Assembly: GCA_948567375.1 (NCBI GenBank)
Contig: OX419761.1
Coordinates: 20,064,243-20,128,242 of the forward strand
Origin: Lunularia cruciata
Taxonomy: Eukaryota; Streptophyta; Marchantiopsida; Lunulariales; Lunulariaceae
Direction of reading: 5' to 3'
DNA length: 64,000 bases
The translations under genes were made by a program, and so were the position numbers. Positions 50,303-61,832 of the stretch are shown here, piece by piece. Positions within the stretch are counted from its first letter, which is position 1, and the number at the start of each line of letters is the position of its first letter. The notes below the pieces were generated by a model. The model saw only the letters and a list, made by a program, of their open reading frames with translations, ran no database searches and was not told the DNA's origin.

Positions 50303-53300
50303 AACATGCTGTGCAAAGAGGCAATGACTCACTGAGGACGAAGATCAGTAAAACTTCCATAAGAAAGGACTGGCCACATGAACTTTCTGCATCGGCAAAT
50401 ATATTCAACATACAATAGGTATAAATCCACCACTGTGTCTCTTGCTGTAGCCGATATAATTGCATTCCTGTGTATCCATTGGCTTCGATAACAAGCCATG
50501 CTTCACTTGGGCAGGCTATGGCGAACTTAATGACTTCCTTTAGTGCAGCAGCCGCCAATCTTTGTTCCACTTTTTACTGTAGCAATGAGATGTTTGCAAT
50601 CAACTAATATAACACAAGGCGACTTGCCATCAAGATGGCGGGTCCTACAGAAGCACGGGACAACAAAGCAGGTCGTTGGGACTGGTTCGGTTTATGTGCA
50701 GAAGCAGAAGAGAATTACCGCGGAACTCCAACTCAAGGAAAATAGTCTTAGCCGAAGGCTCCTGTGGGAGAGGGATGCAGGATATGGGCCAGTTTCAGCG
50801 GAATTCTCTTCTCCAAGCAGATGACCAAGTCCCCCCATTAGCCGTTTCGTCTTCTATTCGTCTAGTTTTTATATATAGGTAAGTACTATTTCCACCACAT
50901 TTAACCCAACACTTCAACTACAACATTAGTTTAGGGGCGATTAATTACAGTGTTGTGGAATTAGCAAAAACTGTGATGGAAATAGTCTTTCCCTAGACAT
51001 ATGCGAAGTATTCCTACTTTGCTTTTAACAGTATCTTTCTCCCTGCAGAACAAAATCTTGCACTAAGATTTCTGCTCAGCCCGGTCCTCCCCTCGCAATT
51101 TCCTGGTTATCTCTCACCCTGCAGACCTTTTAACCTTGACTTTCGATGGCTCTTTTTCTTCGTCGGGCACATCCGTTTGGAAACTGCACTGTGAAACTAC
51201 AGTAGACTGCAGCAACAGCAAGCGGATTGGATACAACAGGGGATAGCCACTTCGGTTGTCTTAATGATCGATCAAGCGTATACATCATTAAAATGATTAA
51301 TGGGATCGGGATCGGGAGTCTGCGTGTCACAAGTTTCAAAAGACCCTTATGTTAAGTATGCGATCAGACACACCAGCTTTTCAGTAGTCAGATTAGCTCC
51401 TTGCGATATGTTGGGATTACTTGCATATCCGTTTCACGAATCTTCCTCCACCATGGTAGTGAGAGAAGTCGAGAGCCGGGTGAAATTCTCGAAAGAGCAT
51501 GACAAGTGTGCACTCCAGAGAACAGAAGACGACGATGACGACGAGAGGAGTTCCTACCTCCATAGTTCTTGTGTGAGAATCTATTTACATGTCGAATGTA
51601 GCCTGAGGAGTGGTTATCAGAGCAAGTGCGGTTTTAAGTGTAAGATGAGAAGTGTTGGGTCCTGAGCGGTGCGACCGCCATTCGGAGCCAATGAGTAAAC
51701 TCAATGGGAGTACCACACGACCACTAAACATGACATATCTCGAGATCGTTTGCACGTTCATAAAGACATGTTAGCCTTTGCAAAAGATGGTGATCATCTC
51801 CTGACCAGTAACTCAGTTTGCAACTTTCGGTTGAGGTACGTCATTGAAGGGCTGAGAAGCACCTGGGTGATAAAGCTGGTAGGAAAGCGGACAAACAAGC
51901 CCGATTTAGACTATCATCGCCATCATGCTTCAGAAATGCTTGAAGAAAATTACCCCAGTACTCATTTCACCTTCAACCTACTCCCACCGTGACAGTTCTC
52001 AAAAGAACCCCGCGGGACTTCTCCCAGTGTATTGTCCTACGATCAGATCTCTGATCGGGTTTTGAGCAAAACCTAGTCGAGAAAACCGTATTTTTCAAGA
52101 AGAGTCAACTGAAAATCTACTGTCGAGATGGAGAGAAGAGTCCTGCAATGGATGCACAATTCCGGATCAGAGAGGTCAAACCCAAGATGCAGCATAATTT
52201 CTACTTTCTTCTTAACGCACCATGGCAGAGACGCTAATCAAATATGGGCCATCTCTATTCGTCATTTCAATATAGTATCTCTCTGACATTGCCCCAGCTA
52301 AGCGAGGCTTTTCGCCTCTTACTAGCACGGACAGACTTCTAGACCGGTGATCTGCAGAGCACTGAAGTATAGAACATGACAACGGTGCTTGCCCCGACAA
52401 ACTTGCGCCAGATCACGAGGATCGTGAGTACAAGCTGCAGCCACCATCTTCATGTAGAGTACAAGAAAACTAACTAGAAGTCGACGATTTTTCTGGCCTT
52501 TCCGAAGATTGAACATAAGCACTGGACATTCTAGTTTGCTCATCCAGGGATCCGCCATACAATCGCGCACTTTTGAATAGATACTGAAAGCACTCGGGAA
52601 CGTGCTCTGTGGAGAGCATGAAGTGACAACTATATATCATCTCCGGTCAACTAAGTCTGGAGTAAACTGCAGATGCAGTTGACCATGATGTGAGAGATAT
52701 GCTCTGCAACCGGATTCGAGTCATAGGACCATCGATCGACTAGCTCAGCTACTAGTCAGATGTTGCGGTAGCGTGCACTGCTTCTCAAGACATTTACATT
52801 CAGCATTACTTACCTCAAAAAGGCCAGCGTTCCACCACACTAATCGCTTGAATATGGGTTCACATCTGCAGGTTAGTTCACATACAGAAGACTAACTCCC
52901 TTTCCGGATCATGCATCTTTACATCTACAACACTCGCAGTAATTCATTACGTCATGATCTACAGACTGGAATAGTTGTAGGCCCTCAAGTATTCGTGCTC
53001 AAATTCCCAGTCTGGGAAAACGGAGAATTTCTTCCTACAACTCAGATATTCTACGCTGCTCCAGCTAGAACGTAGCGAAACACAACAAAACTTTCCTCGG
53101 GGAAATTCACAAGCTTCAATTCGTGCTGCATATGATTTGAAGAGAATGAGCGAGAATCTTACCAAGCCCGCTGCTTCTCCCATCTCGCCCTGGGGAGTTG
53201 CAATGTACGGGGTGGTCTAGGAGGTCCACTACAACCGTGGAATAGGGGCGTAGTCACACTCCGAAGTCCCAAACCCTCACTTCGAAAGGTTTCACGTCCG

Positions 53301-53556
53301 AGGGTTCGGCCTGACTCCGCTGAGCCTTCACGCCTGCAATGAAGGCCGTGATGTAGAATCAAGCGTAATCTAAACGGCAAGGTAGCATTCCCTTCAGAAA
53401 TAGATGGAACCGATAGACCGCAGCACCAGCAGGCGGAAATTGGCATGCAGATTGACAATGACATTGTTTCTCCTCGAGACATCAACATGAATCCCATTCT
53501 AGATAAAGAGACGAAGTTAGTGAGAACACCATTTAAATACATACAAAACTGTGAAA
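50303..53556. other. Intergenic between retroposon copy d and the ERF gene
   Basis: Several frames of 60-127 codons on both strands, none with a recognisable domain. A run of acidic codons (GACGACGATGACGACGA) at about 51,527 lies in one of them. The part nearest 53,556 is downstream of the minus-strand ERF gene. Confidence 0.4.
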
Positions 53557-53562
53557 TTTATT
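53557..53562 (-). terminator. Possible polyadenylation signal of the ERF gene
   Basis: TTTATT on the plus strand reads AATAAA on the minus strand, about 47 bases after the ERF stop codon. Plant near-upstream elements are loosely defined, so this is tentative. Confidence 0.35.
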
Positions 53563-53608
53563 ATACGTGATCTTTTACATGGGAGGAAAAGTTTCCCGCT
53601 TTCTAGAA

Positions 53609-54784
53609 TTACATTACTTGGGAGACTAGTAAGAGCGTAGGATCTTCAGAAAATTCGGGCAACGTCCCCAGAATATCAAAGTAATCGTTCTCCGGCAGTG
53701 CTGGCATGTTTTGCAAGAAGAAGTCCTCCTCTTGACAGTAGAATACTTCGTCGTAGGATGAAGCAGGAGAGGAGCTAAACTGGAAACCTTGTACAGATTC
53801 CACTTCCATTTTCGCCGACGTAGCAGCAGCGAATTGTTCTTCCATTTTCATTTGGACCAATTGCTCTTCCAATCTTTTCTGGGAGAGGTGCTCTTCCAGT
53901 ATCGTCATGCTGGGGTTGTTTTGATAGCATGACAATGCGTAGGGGGGTGGGCTAGGAAATCTACCAGTGTGGTAAGGTATCGAACTTATTGAGGGGCTGG
54001 GAGAACTCGGAGCGGCAGGATTCACTCGCGTGGTTCGAAATATTTGGCCAAGCTCGTTGCAGTCCCCGGGTTCGGGTGCGGAAAGCACCTGTGAGTCTGA
54101 ACCTGATGAACCACTGTTTGACAAAGCAGTAAGAGTGCTGCTGCTAGTTGAAACGGGGCGAGACTCTGACATAATGCTGGAACAGCTGGTGATAAGACGG
54201 GGTTCCATGAGAATATTACCGCTGGGGCCAAGGCGAGGCTCTGTGAGGATACTGCTATTGGACACAAGGCGTGATTCTGCCAGGGTATTGCTGCTTAAAC
54301 CAATACGAGATTCTGCTTGCTGCATGTAGTCAGAAAAGCCCTGTGGAAACTGATCGGTGGGGTTCCAGGACGAGTTGGATACCAAACTGCGCTGGATCCA
54401 TTCCAAGGCATTTGAACCAAATGCTGTGGAGTGGAAGGTGGAGGTAGACTTAGAGGAGGGCAGCTGACTGGGAAACACGAAATTTGTGCGAGCTTTAGGG
54501 CCCCTCATCTCCCGAGCCGCATTGTCATATGCACAAGCTGCGTCTTCTGCTGTGTCAAAAGTGCCCAGCCATTTCCTCTCTTTGGTATTGGGATCTCGGA
54601 TCTCTGCTGCGTATCGACCCCATGGTCGCCGTCTAACGCCTCGGTACCTTCCATCTCGGCTCCTTTTCCCCCTTTTCTCCCCAATTTTACGTGTTCCTGG
54701 AGTCGCTACCTGAGTCGTGCTGACGCCGCTGTTTCCAGTCTGAACAACCCGTCCCACCATTTCGCTCGTGAGGATGCTTCGCAA
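53609..54784 (-). CDS. AP2/ERF transcription factor, ERF group VIII-b-like (ESR/STEMIN/LAXR type)
   Basis: Intronless, 391 residues. A single AP2 domain at about residues 46-105 shows [36 protein letters not shown] and NFVFP. The alanine and aspartate in AAEIRD are those of the ERF rather than the DREB branch, so a GCC-box-type DNA target is likely. [15 protein letters not shown] and [15 protein letters not shown] resemble the ESR1/DRN, LEP and PUCHI branch, to which moss STEMIN1 and liverwort LAXR (stem-cell and regeneration regulators) belong; placement from memory is moderate. A serine-rich linker holds five 12-13-residue repeats with E(S/P)R (residues 158-219). The acidic C-terminus (about 350-385) could be an activation region. 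The start is the first in-frame ATG. Antisense frames at 54,030-54,329 and 54,431-54,799 are shadows. Confidence 0.9.
   Translation of the reverse strand: MRSILTSEMVGRVVQTGNSGVSTTQVATPGTRKIGEKRGKRSRDGRYRGVRRRPWGRYAAEIRDPNTKERKWLGTFDTAEDAACAYDNAAREMRGPKARTNFVFPSQLPSSKSTSTFHSTAFGSNALEWIQRSLVSNSSWNPTDQFPQGFSDYMQQAESRIGLSSNTLAESRLVSNSSILTEPRLGPSGNILMEPRLITSCSSIMSESRPVSTSSSTLTALSNSGSSGSDSQVLSAPEPGDCNELGQIFRTTRVNPAAPSSPSPSISSIPYHTGRFPSPPPYALSCYQNNPSMTILEEHLSQKRLEEQLVQMKMEEQFAAATSAKMEVESVQGFQFSSSPASSYDEVFYCQEEDFFLQNMPALPENDYFDILGTLPEFSEDPTLLLVSQVM
54128..54313 (-). repeat. Five-fold peptide repeat within the ERF gene
   Basis: Residues 158, 170, 182, 194 and 207 each start an E(S/P)R unit followed by small and serine residues and an aliphatic pair. 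Spacing is 12, 12, 12 and 13 residues. The DNA units are visibly related (CGAGACTCTG, CGGGGTTCCATG, CGAGGCTCTGTG), so this is a tandem expansion outside the DNA-binding domain. Confidence 0.75.
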
Positions 54785-55146
54785 CCCGGAAACAATTGAC
54801 CTCTAAAATAGGTAAAGAGGTTGCCAAGACCTCAGATGGTTCGCAGCATTACCCTCTGTTATGACAATCGCAATGATATCACGCCCACTCGTTAGTTCTA
54901 AAGGGGGAAATGAGTTCACGAAGTGCTAGCTGAAGAAATGAGTTCAGGTAGTGACAACTGAAATTGAAGGGGCGTGTGTAGTGTTGTGTGAGTGAGTGGA
55001 AATGTGAGCGAATGAACTCCTCTAGAGATTGGACGAGACAGCTCTTGTTTCTACTTAAAGGGAAACTCGAGTAGCAGCGCGTTTAAGCTCTTCAGGCAGT
55101 GGGCCAGGCCAGTGAGCAGGCCTGCACTGAACTGCAAAGCACTGTT
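54785..55146 (-). promoter_or_regulatory. Upstream region of the ERF gene
   Basis: Lies 5' of the minus-strand ERF start. No convincing TATA box was seen on the minus strand. Short direct repeats of GAAATGAGTTCA and neighbouring AAGTGCTAGCTG/AGTGACAACTG blocks occur at 54,900-54,960. Confidence 0.3.
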
Positions 55147-55180
55147 CCGTGAGCTCCGTTCGGAGGAACGGAGCTCACGG
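55147..55180. repeat. Perfect 14-bp-arm palindrome upstream of the ERF gene
   Basis: CCGTGAGCTCCGTT and its exact reverse complement AACGGAGCTCACGG are separated by CGGAGG. It lies about 360 bp upstream of the ERF start codon and could be a paired protein-binding site or a cruciform/hairpin. Confidence 0.9.
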
Positions 55181-57281
55181 ATCCAGGATTCCTGTGGTGC
55201 CGCTGTTCTAACTAACAAATCCTTTCCATGTTCCAGAGCAGGCCATGAAAGCAAACGTTGCTGTATCTATCTATCGTACCTAACCCACAAACGACTTTAT
55301 TCCTTACAGGGAGATCTGAAAAGCTCTTGATCAGCTCCCTTCTTGTACATCGTCTCAATGACGAAAGTTTCTCACACAAGAGAATGATAGATCCTCACTG
55401 CATCAGAGGAACTGGATCTCAGGTGATTTGTATCAATCACGAACGGAAGTGGTATAATGAATGAGTTAATCAAGTATGAATAAAATTTAAAAATTACATG
55501 TGGTTTACTTCTAGTCTCTAATTTCATATATTATTGTGGTGACCGTGAAGTAGTTGACTTTTTAAGAAGTTGATTGATGACGGAAAAACTGGAACTAAAA
55601 CGGTGTGAGAACTGGTCTAAGATAAGCCTACTGAATTTCACTCCCTTAGTACCTCCGTCCTCTATTCATGGTGGATTTCTAGTAATGGGAAAATTGATAA
55701 ATGCCTTGAAGCGTCATAGAATGACCTCAACCCTTTCATACAACGGACGGAATGGCTCTCTGAAGTTTACGGGTTAGGGGGGTCCTTCCCAAACCTGATT
55801 CCTCCATCCCATTCATTGACACTTGTATTTTCACTTCTAACTTTGTGATACCTTATGAATTTCCGTAAACTTCTTTTGGAATCTCAATAAAGCCTAGTGA
55901 ATGGTAATAAGTAAATAAACTTAAGATCGATTACACAAAAGTTTTGAACTTTCTCATGGAGTTTGTTGGCAAATGTGTACGACTTGGTAAAAGTCCACAA
56001 AATCAGCTTTTCTCCTCAGAAAAGCAGAAGTGTACCTTGCTTCTGATGAGACCAAAGCTAGAACTTCCGTCCACGGAAAGGTGCATGGTGAAGACACTGT
56101 AAGCCTCAAAAGGCCCGATATGGTCGTGGACCAAGAGAGAATTTGTCGAGGAAGAGAGATGGCGAGGAAACTCGCGGCAAATGGATTCCTTACTGCTGTC
56201 CAACTACGTAAACAGTCGACACTATCATGCCGAGATGAGTTACCATTACTTTAATTGGAAAGGAAATAAGTAAGTTATGAGCCCAGGTCCCAAAATACTA
56301 CTTGTACCCTTCCATTGAAGAATCGTATTAACTTAATTGAACATGATCACTGAATGTATGTCATTCCCTTTAATACCGTATGTATCTGTTCTCTTTTATT
56401 TCGTATGGAATTACTGTAGTGTTCAAAAATGTATGACACAACTGTTACTTTGTCCCTCATATCTTCGAGTACAATCGTTACATAGAGGACTTCTCCTGTG
56501 TGATTTGCAAGGATGACGGGGGCAGGTATAAAACTGTAATTGACGGTATAAATATGCAGATACATGGGTATCTGATTTAGGCAATATAAGTCATCTGTCA
56601 GTCCCCATCCGTTCTTCTACTCTCACCATAAGGAAATTGGAAGGTTCACATACAGTCATTATGGTGTGGAGTTTTGGTGTAACTCCTGTAAGTTGTTAAA
56701 GACCTACTGTAGGATAGAGCCTTTAATTGAAGAAGCTCCTCCACGTAGCCTTCGAACAGCAGTTTTCTTCTTGTATTTTCTTTCCTGCTACTTCGCATTT
56801 GTAGCATACTTAACTTTCTCTGCTGTCAGACAGGGTCTGATTGTTTGTTCAAGCATGTAACATATTGGCATGCTTGAATCTCTTTCTCATGTAATGATGC
56901 AGATGACACATTTTCTTTTGTCGTGCCTGGTCCGTCCATATCCTTTCTAGGTCGTCTGTGCGAAGATTAGGGAAAGATAAATACCATGCTTCAAACGGAA
57001 CAACCTGGATCTTGTGTGACGCGTATGACATCTGTTTACCCTCCAGATATGGAGGAGATTCTGGTTGTCTGATGAATATTAAATCCCAATCACTTGGTAC
57101 CCTGTAACATTCATTTCCTAGATCCAAACTTGTGGTAACATCAATAAGCTTTTAAGTGTGGCTCCGCGAATCCTTTGAGGTTAGTTTGGCAACCTATTTA
57201 TGGAAATCAAGGTTGGATCCTCCTGGGAACTGAGGTTGTAAACCTTTGAAGTAGAAGAATCTGATTTACATCTCTGAAAGC
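55181..57281. other. Intergenic, no gene recognised
   Basis: Short frames only, none with a recognisable domain. Composition is mixed, with AT-rich patches at 55,460-55,540 and 56,280-56,420. Confidence 0.4.
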
Positions 57282-57293
57282 AGTTCAGTACAT

Positions 57294-57314
57294 ACACACG
57301 CGGTCGCCTTCTAT
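57294..57314 (+). mobile_element. Short SINE-like retroposon, copy e (21 bp, 5'-truncated)
   Basis: The insert ACACACGCGGTCGCCTTCTA plus one base has only the family's 3' end. It is flanked by 12-bp direct repeats AGTTCAGTACAT (57282-57293) and AGTTAAGTACAT (57315-57326), with one mismatch. Alone it would be weak; it is believable because copies b, c and d show the same 3' end and duplication length. Confidence 0.6.
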
Positions 57315-57326
57315 AGTTAAGTACAT

Positions 57327-60300
57327 TATATGTACGCGAAATATTTACACTTGCATAAAGCAAGACCGTACTAGTGTTCCAACTAGATTGGCACAATGAG
57401 TCTCCAGCCCCCAAATAGATTCATGCATGTAGGTGCGCCATCATGAATGGACTCCATTCCACTTAGAGTAGCTGTCACGAAATTTGACATCTTCCCAAGA
57501 GAGTTCTATACTTTGTCTAGCGTTAGCTATGCTACGCTAGAACTTCAAAGGTAAAACATATATCAAAGGCTTTGTATTTATAAGTGCTTCGCATTTGCTA
57601 GAAAGTTGTAACCTCCTTCTTAATCTCCTTTTGTATCACTCGTAGTTATATACATTTGCTGCAAACACAGGTACGATGTTTTTCTCAGAAATAAGTTCTG
57701 TGAACTGCATTTGGAGTATGGAGCCAACTCTCCTATGTTCTTATGGGATGAGTTTTGACTGCCAGTAATGTGTAAAGGTAGCTGTTATTACAGCGAAGCT
57801 TTAACTTAATCGATGCGATCAAGCTTAACCGATAAGAGATTCCGAAAGTAGTAGTCAACCATGAACAATAATACTCAATGTAACTCATGCACCCGAAAAT
57901 CCCATTCCCAACATATACAGTATTGTAGCTTTCATGTGACCGATTCGAATGATTGGTGTGGATCCTTTTGGAAGAGACACAAACAAGTCCCGGGAAAGAA
58001 GAGGGTGATACGTTTGCTCTTGACTCCCATGATTGTTGAACTAGTAATCATGATGGATCATGTGGATCTTATCATTCAGGGTGGGGTAAAGAGTCTCAAT
58101 TGAAAGAATAACAGAATCAATTTGATCTCTTGTATGCAAACCATCTTTGGTTTTTCTACATGTGTCCATGCTGGTACTTTTCAGATAGACTTTAAAACGC
58201 AACTGTGTATCCACCACCTCGGAGCTTCATATTGTGAAGCGTTCCTGTGGTGGGGTACTCATGTGGTATATTTTCTGCCAATCCCTTTTCGTTAGGTTAG
58301 TCTGCTGTAGCGACAAGATACATTTGACATAAATAAATGGTAATCACTTGCGGCCTCCCTTAGTTTAGTGCACAAACACCAACTTGAGCACCGACAAATT
58401 TAGGGCAAAAGTCCACCCCGACCCTCAATGCTGTGAAGTATATAATGATATGAGCTTGGCCCCACCGATGGCATGGGAGAAACTCCAAAGATGGAATTCC
58501 GGAGACGCTGTCAATGATGCTAGCTATCGTGGTTGTACCATCTTCATTTTGCTTTTGCAGTTGTTTTATTGCAACCCAGATAGATAAGCAGATTTTCAAT
58601 TCCACTTATTAGTGTCTCGGGGAACTGTGGGCCTACGCGAACAAATAAGAAGCCTTCTGGGTTGACACTTGCAATTAGGCAGATATTTGTAAAGATAATG
58701 GAGCAGTTAGAGAAATTTGATCAAGTCAGTAAAATTCAAACTTTGTGGATTACAGTAGTGGGCCCGTCATAACATCAGATGTCCTTCACATTGGATATAC
58801 ATACCATTCCCAAATCCACGCTGAAAACTGATCTCCTTGGCGGCAGCACACTGTAGCTGGCCTCAGCTCAAATACGGTTTTTGAGATGCAGATGAGCCAA
58901 GGGCTCCAAAGTCAAGCGACTGTAATTTGGGCTGTTATAGTGCCAGCTCTCAAGTAAACCCCCCCCACCAGCACCCCACCCGCTCTCCTTGTTCGTTCCC
59001 CTTTCTGTATCTGGAAAAAGAGATCGATAAGCCTATGTACCAACTGTCAGACCTCTGACGTTTTGTGGTGCCAGATTCGTTTGAATCCTGGAGTATGTGT
59101 CGTGTCGTCCTGCGGGGTTATTCTTAGCAACCATTATACTCTTGCCAGTGTATCAGCTTCTCATAACCAATGACCAGTCCAGGTCGTATGCAATTACATG
59201 GTTACGAATCTACCACTAGGTACGTTAAACCCGATGCAATACATTTAAATGTGTGTGTAATGCCGGCCTTCTGTACCATTTGAGAGATGTTGCAGCCGTG
59301 AGGTACATCCCCGGAAGCCGGAGTATTTGCTCCTCAGCACCTCTCTTTCTCGGGAACGGAAAGGAAAGCATCGCGGTGACAAAGCGCGTGGCGCAGTAGA
59401 TGATGATGGCCAAGGATGGACTGAGGATGTACAGTTGACGTCCTATCTACTTATGGAATAAGAAGGATTACGGGAGGCAAGGAATTCGCAGGATACATCT
59501 CATAGCACATGTGACATTCTCTCTCTACCTCTCTCTCATCACGGCACCCCGAGCGCCGCAAAGGTATCAATCTCTCATTCAATCTATCTCACCCAAGTTC
59601 GTTGTGGAGCACTCCAAGTGGATACAGTACTCAAGAGTGTACTCCCTGTATATGTTCAGCAGTTTCTCAGCACACTTCCTCGGTGATCATTCGGAGTCGA
59701 TTCGGGTCGGAGGGTCAGAAAGCCGCACCGACCAGCAAACGACTCCGCCGCAGCCGGATCAGCTTCAAAGCAAAATTTTCCGCTATCTTCTACTGCGTAG
59801 TTACTTCCAAAAGAGTTGAAAATTTATCTTCATTACCCTTACCCTCTCTCCGTGAAGTCCCCACCGGCCGGAGTCAGCCCTCAACCAGAAGCAGAACGAA
59901 AGGAGACTTACATCCGTAATCCTCATAGAGCATAGAAAGCTGTGCCCAGCTTCCAAGCAGTCAAGTCAGGCAGCAGGGTGTCCTGTCAGCACAGCAAGCC
60001 AATGTTCATTTGCCAGAAAATGTACTCTTAACTGATCTGACTCACATCAGCTCAACATGGGAAGTTCCTCAGCTCCCCTCATCCTTTTCCTCCCATATCA
60101 GCATTCTTCAGTATATCTAACAGTTTTGCATTGCAGATTTCTAAACTGTTCCCAGTAGAGCTCTCCGCACCTTTTCAACACTTCATAACAGTATTGTATC
60201 ATTTTCTCCAACCCAACCACTACAGTACCGTACTACTACTCCCTATAAGTCTTCAACGCTCTGTATTAAAGCACTATCTCCCGATTTTCCCGCTCCCTCC

Positions 60301-60874
60301 TCATGCCATTCACTCAAGTACTCGCCTCCTGCTTCCCCCTCTCACACTTGGTCTCGAGTCTCTCGACCCCAGTCCCTGGAAAATCGTATTCGCGCGTGTC
60401 GGTTTTGTTATATCTTCAGCTAACGACAAGCAATTTCTCGTCTTTCTGTCATCGACGATCGAGTCAACCTACCATAAGTCGCTGCATACTACATCAAACT
60501 GCTACGCGAGTAGTTTTCTCAAGTCCTTTCATCTCCCTTCCCCCTTTTTCCAATCTGTACTGTACAGCTTCAAAACAACAGACCCGGCCTCGACTCCAGT
60601 GCTTCAACTCCTCTAGATCTAACCCTCCCTCCTCCGTCCTACGTATGTATCAACAGTAATACCCATTACCTGCTCAAAAGTATTGCACGAATCCAACCAC
60701 GAACAGGAAACCGTCAGTACTGGCCTTCGGGATCTGTGTATCCAATCCCCTTTGTACGCCCCTCCAATCTAGCAATCGAGACCTTTTCTCTTTTAATATA
60801 TAAAAGAAATTCCATGAATCGCTCACCGATATATTAATTCCATTTATCTCTCACTTGACTTCTTCTCCCGGTTT
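57327..60874. other. Intergenic, including a pyrimidine-rich tract
   Basis: 57,327-59,500 has short frames without domains. 59,500-60,650 is rich in CT runs, giving long serine/leucine/proline frames (for example 60,131-60,616) that look compositional rather than coding. The tract is typical of plant promoter or 5'-leader sequence and precedes the TATA box at 60,875. Confidence 0.4.
58959..58981 (-). other. G-rich tract on the minus strand (possible G-quadruplex)
   Basis: Plus strand: eight Cs, then ACCAGCA, CCCC, A, CCC. The minus strand therefore has GGG and GGGG runs with short loops that could form a quadruplex. Confidence 0.4.
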
Positions 60875-60882
60875 TATAAATA
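60875..60882 (+). promoter_or_regulatory. TATA box of a candidate small gene
   Basis: TATAAATA follows a CT-rich tract and is followed about 30 bases later by CCTCTCTC, a typical plant start region. The next ATG downstream is at 61,062. Confidence 0.4.
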
Positions 60883-61061
60883 GGCTTCGACCCTCTTTGG
60901 ATTTTCCTCTCTCGTGGCGGCTGGACTCTCGTTCGCCTCCTGGCGGCTGCGACGGAGGCCTACGACGTCGCGACGACGACACCAGAGGTTAAGACATCCC
61001 CCAAACGACCTGGTCTGGTGTCCACACGAATAGAGATCTACTGTACTGTAGACATAGCCGT

Positions 61062-61832
61062 ATGTTGTCGGTCCCACAAAAATGGAAAGATGGTCCGCTT
61101 CGAAACCCCGCCCGCAATGACCACCAACAACTCTATGATCACGTTGGCACCGCCGCCAGTCTCGTTTCTCTTCCTTCCATCTCCTCGGCCATAACTTCGT
61201 TCGCGAACCCGGCCATGCTCTTCAGTGACGCTTGCTGGCTCAAAGGTATGCTTGTAGTATGTAAGAGCAAGGTGATAGTACTTTTCTCCTTTTCGGAGGT
61301 GAGCAGTCTACTATCGTTCTGTTGGTACGCAACCGCGATTTGTTGTGAAGCGGGCTTGTCGCTAGCTGTATTTACGTGTACGTTCCAGTATATTCGTGTT
61401 GATAACAACATTGTATGTTGCTTGGCAAGGAGAGAAAGCGATGCACATAGCATAACTAGAAAGTTAGGAAGACCCCATCATGGGGCTAAGCCCCAATGCT
61501 TGGCAACCAATGGCTAACTTTTGGCGTCAAATCAGAAAGTCTGATCGCTGAATTCACCGGGTAGGACAACACTCTGGTCTAGAAACGGGTCATGGCATGC
61601 TATTTCTGGGATGCTTTATTTTAAGCCTACAATTGCAACATTTAGCTAACCAAGGCATTCCTACATATTCTATATGATGTGAAATTGGATTTTTATGTCA
61701 TGGACGGATTAACCTTGAACCACAACAGCTCATCATATGATTCAATACTCTCCTCCACCAGCTCCAGAATCCATCACTTTTGATGTGCCGTCGAGCCTTG
61801 GGCCCTTCGGTTGCGCGTCACCTTTTGTTTGA
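61062..61832 (+). CDS. Candidate two-exon small protein gene, unrecognised
   Basis: Exon 1 would be 61062-61245, starting at the first ATG after the TATA box and ending at a GGTATGC donor. Exon 2 would be 61728-61832, after a CACAACAG acceptor; the phases (1 then 2) agree. The product would be about 96 residues. Its second exon contains SPPPAPESITFDVPSSLG and then a stop. No family is recognised and no localisation signal is clear. The second exon also holds an in-frame ATG (61,737), so a 31-residue small ORF is an alternative. The opposite strand is also open there (GPRLDGTSKVMDSGAGG), which weakens the case. The intron contains retroposon copy f. Confidence 0.25.
61429..61496 (-). mobile_element. 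Short SINE-like retroposon, copy f (minus strand)
   Basis: On the minus strand it reads TTGGGGCTTAGCCCCATGAT, then GGGGTCTTCC and a diverged tail alignable with the copy d end (GTTATGCTATGTGCATCGCT against GTTATCCTACGCGGTCGCCT). The middle TTTACC...TTGTACGG part is missing. Flanked by a 10-bp direct repeat TGCTTGGCAA (61419-61428 and 61497-61506). It appears older than copies c and d. Confidence 0.6.

Noticed and set aside
51300-51665. 121-codon frame with an acidic run
   Set aside because: The acidic run comes from a short GAC/GAT repeat. No domain is recognised and no promoter or splice signals support it.
54030-54799. Plus-strand frames antisense to the ERF gene
   Set aside because: They are shadows of the repetitive, GC-biased ERF coding sequence and have no domain of their own.
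60131-60616. 161-codon plus-strand frame
   Set aside because: It follows from a CT-rich tract that avoids stops. The product is serine/leucine/proline-rich with no domain, and overlapping frames are equally open.
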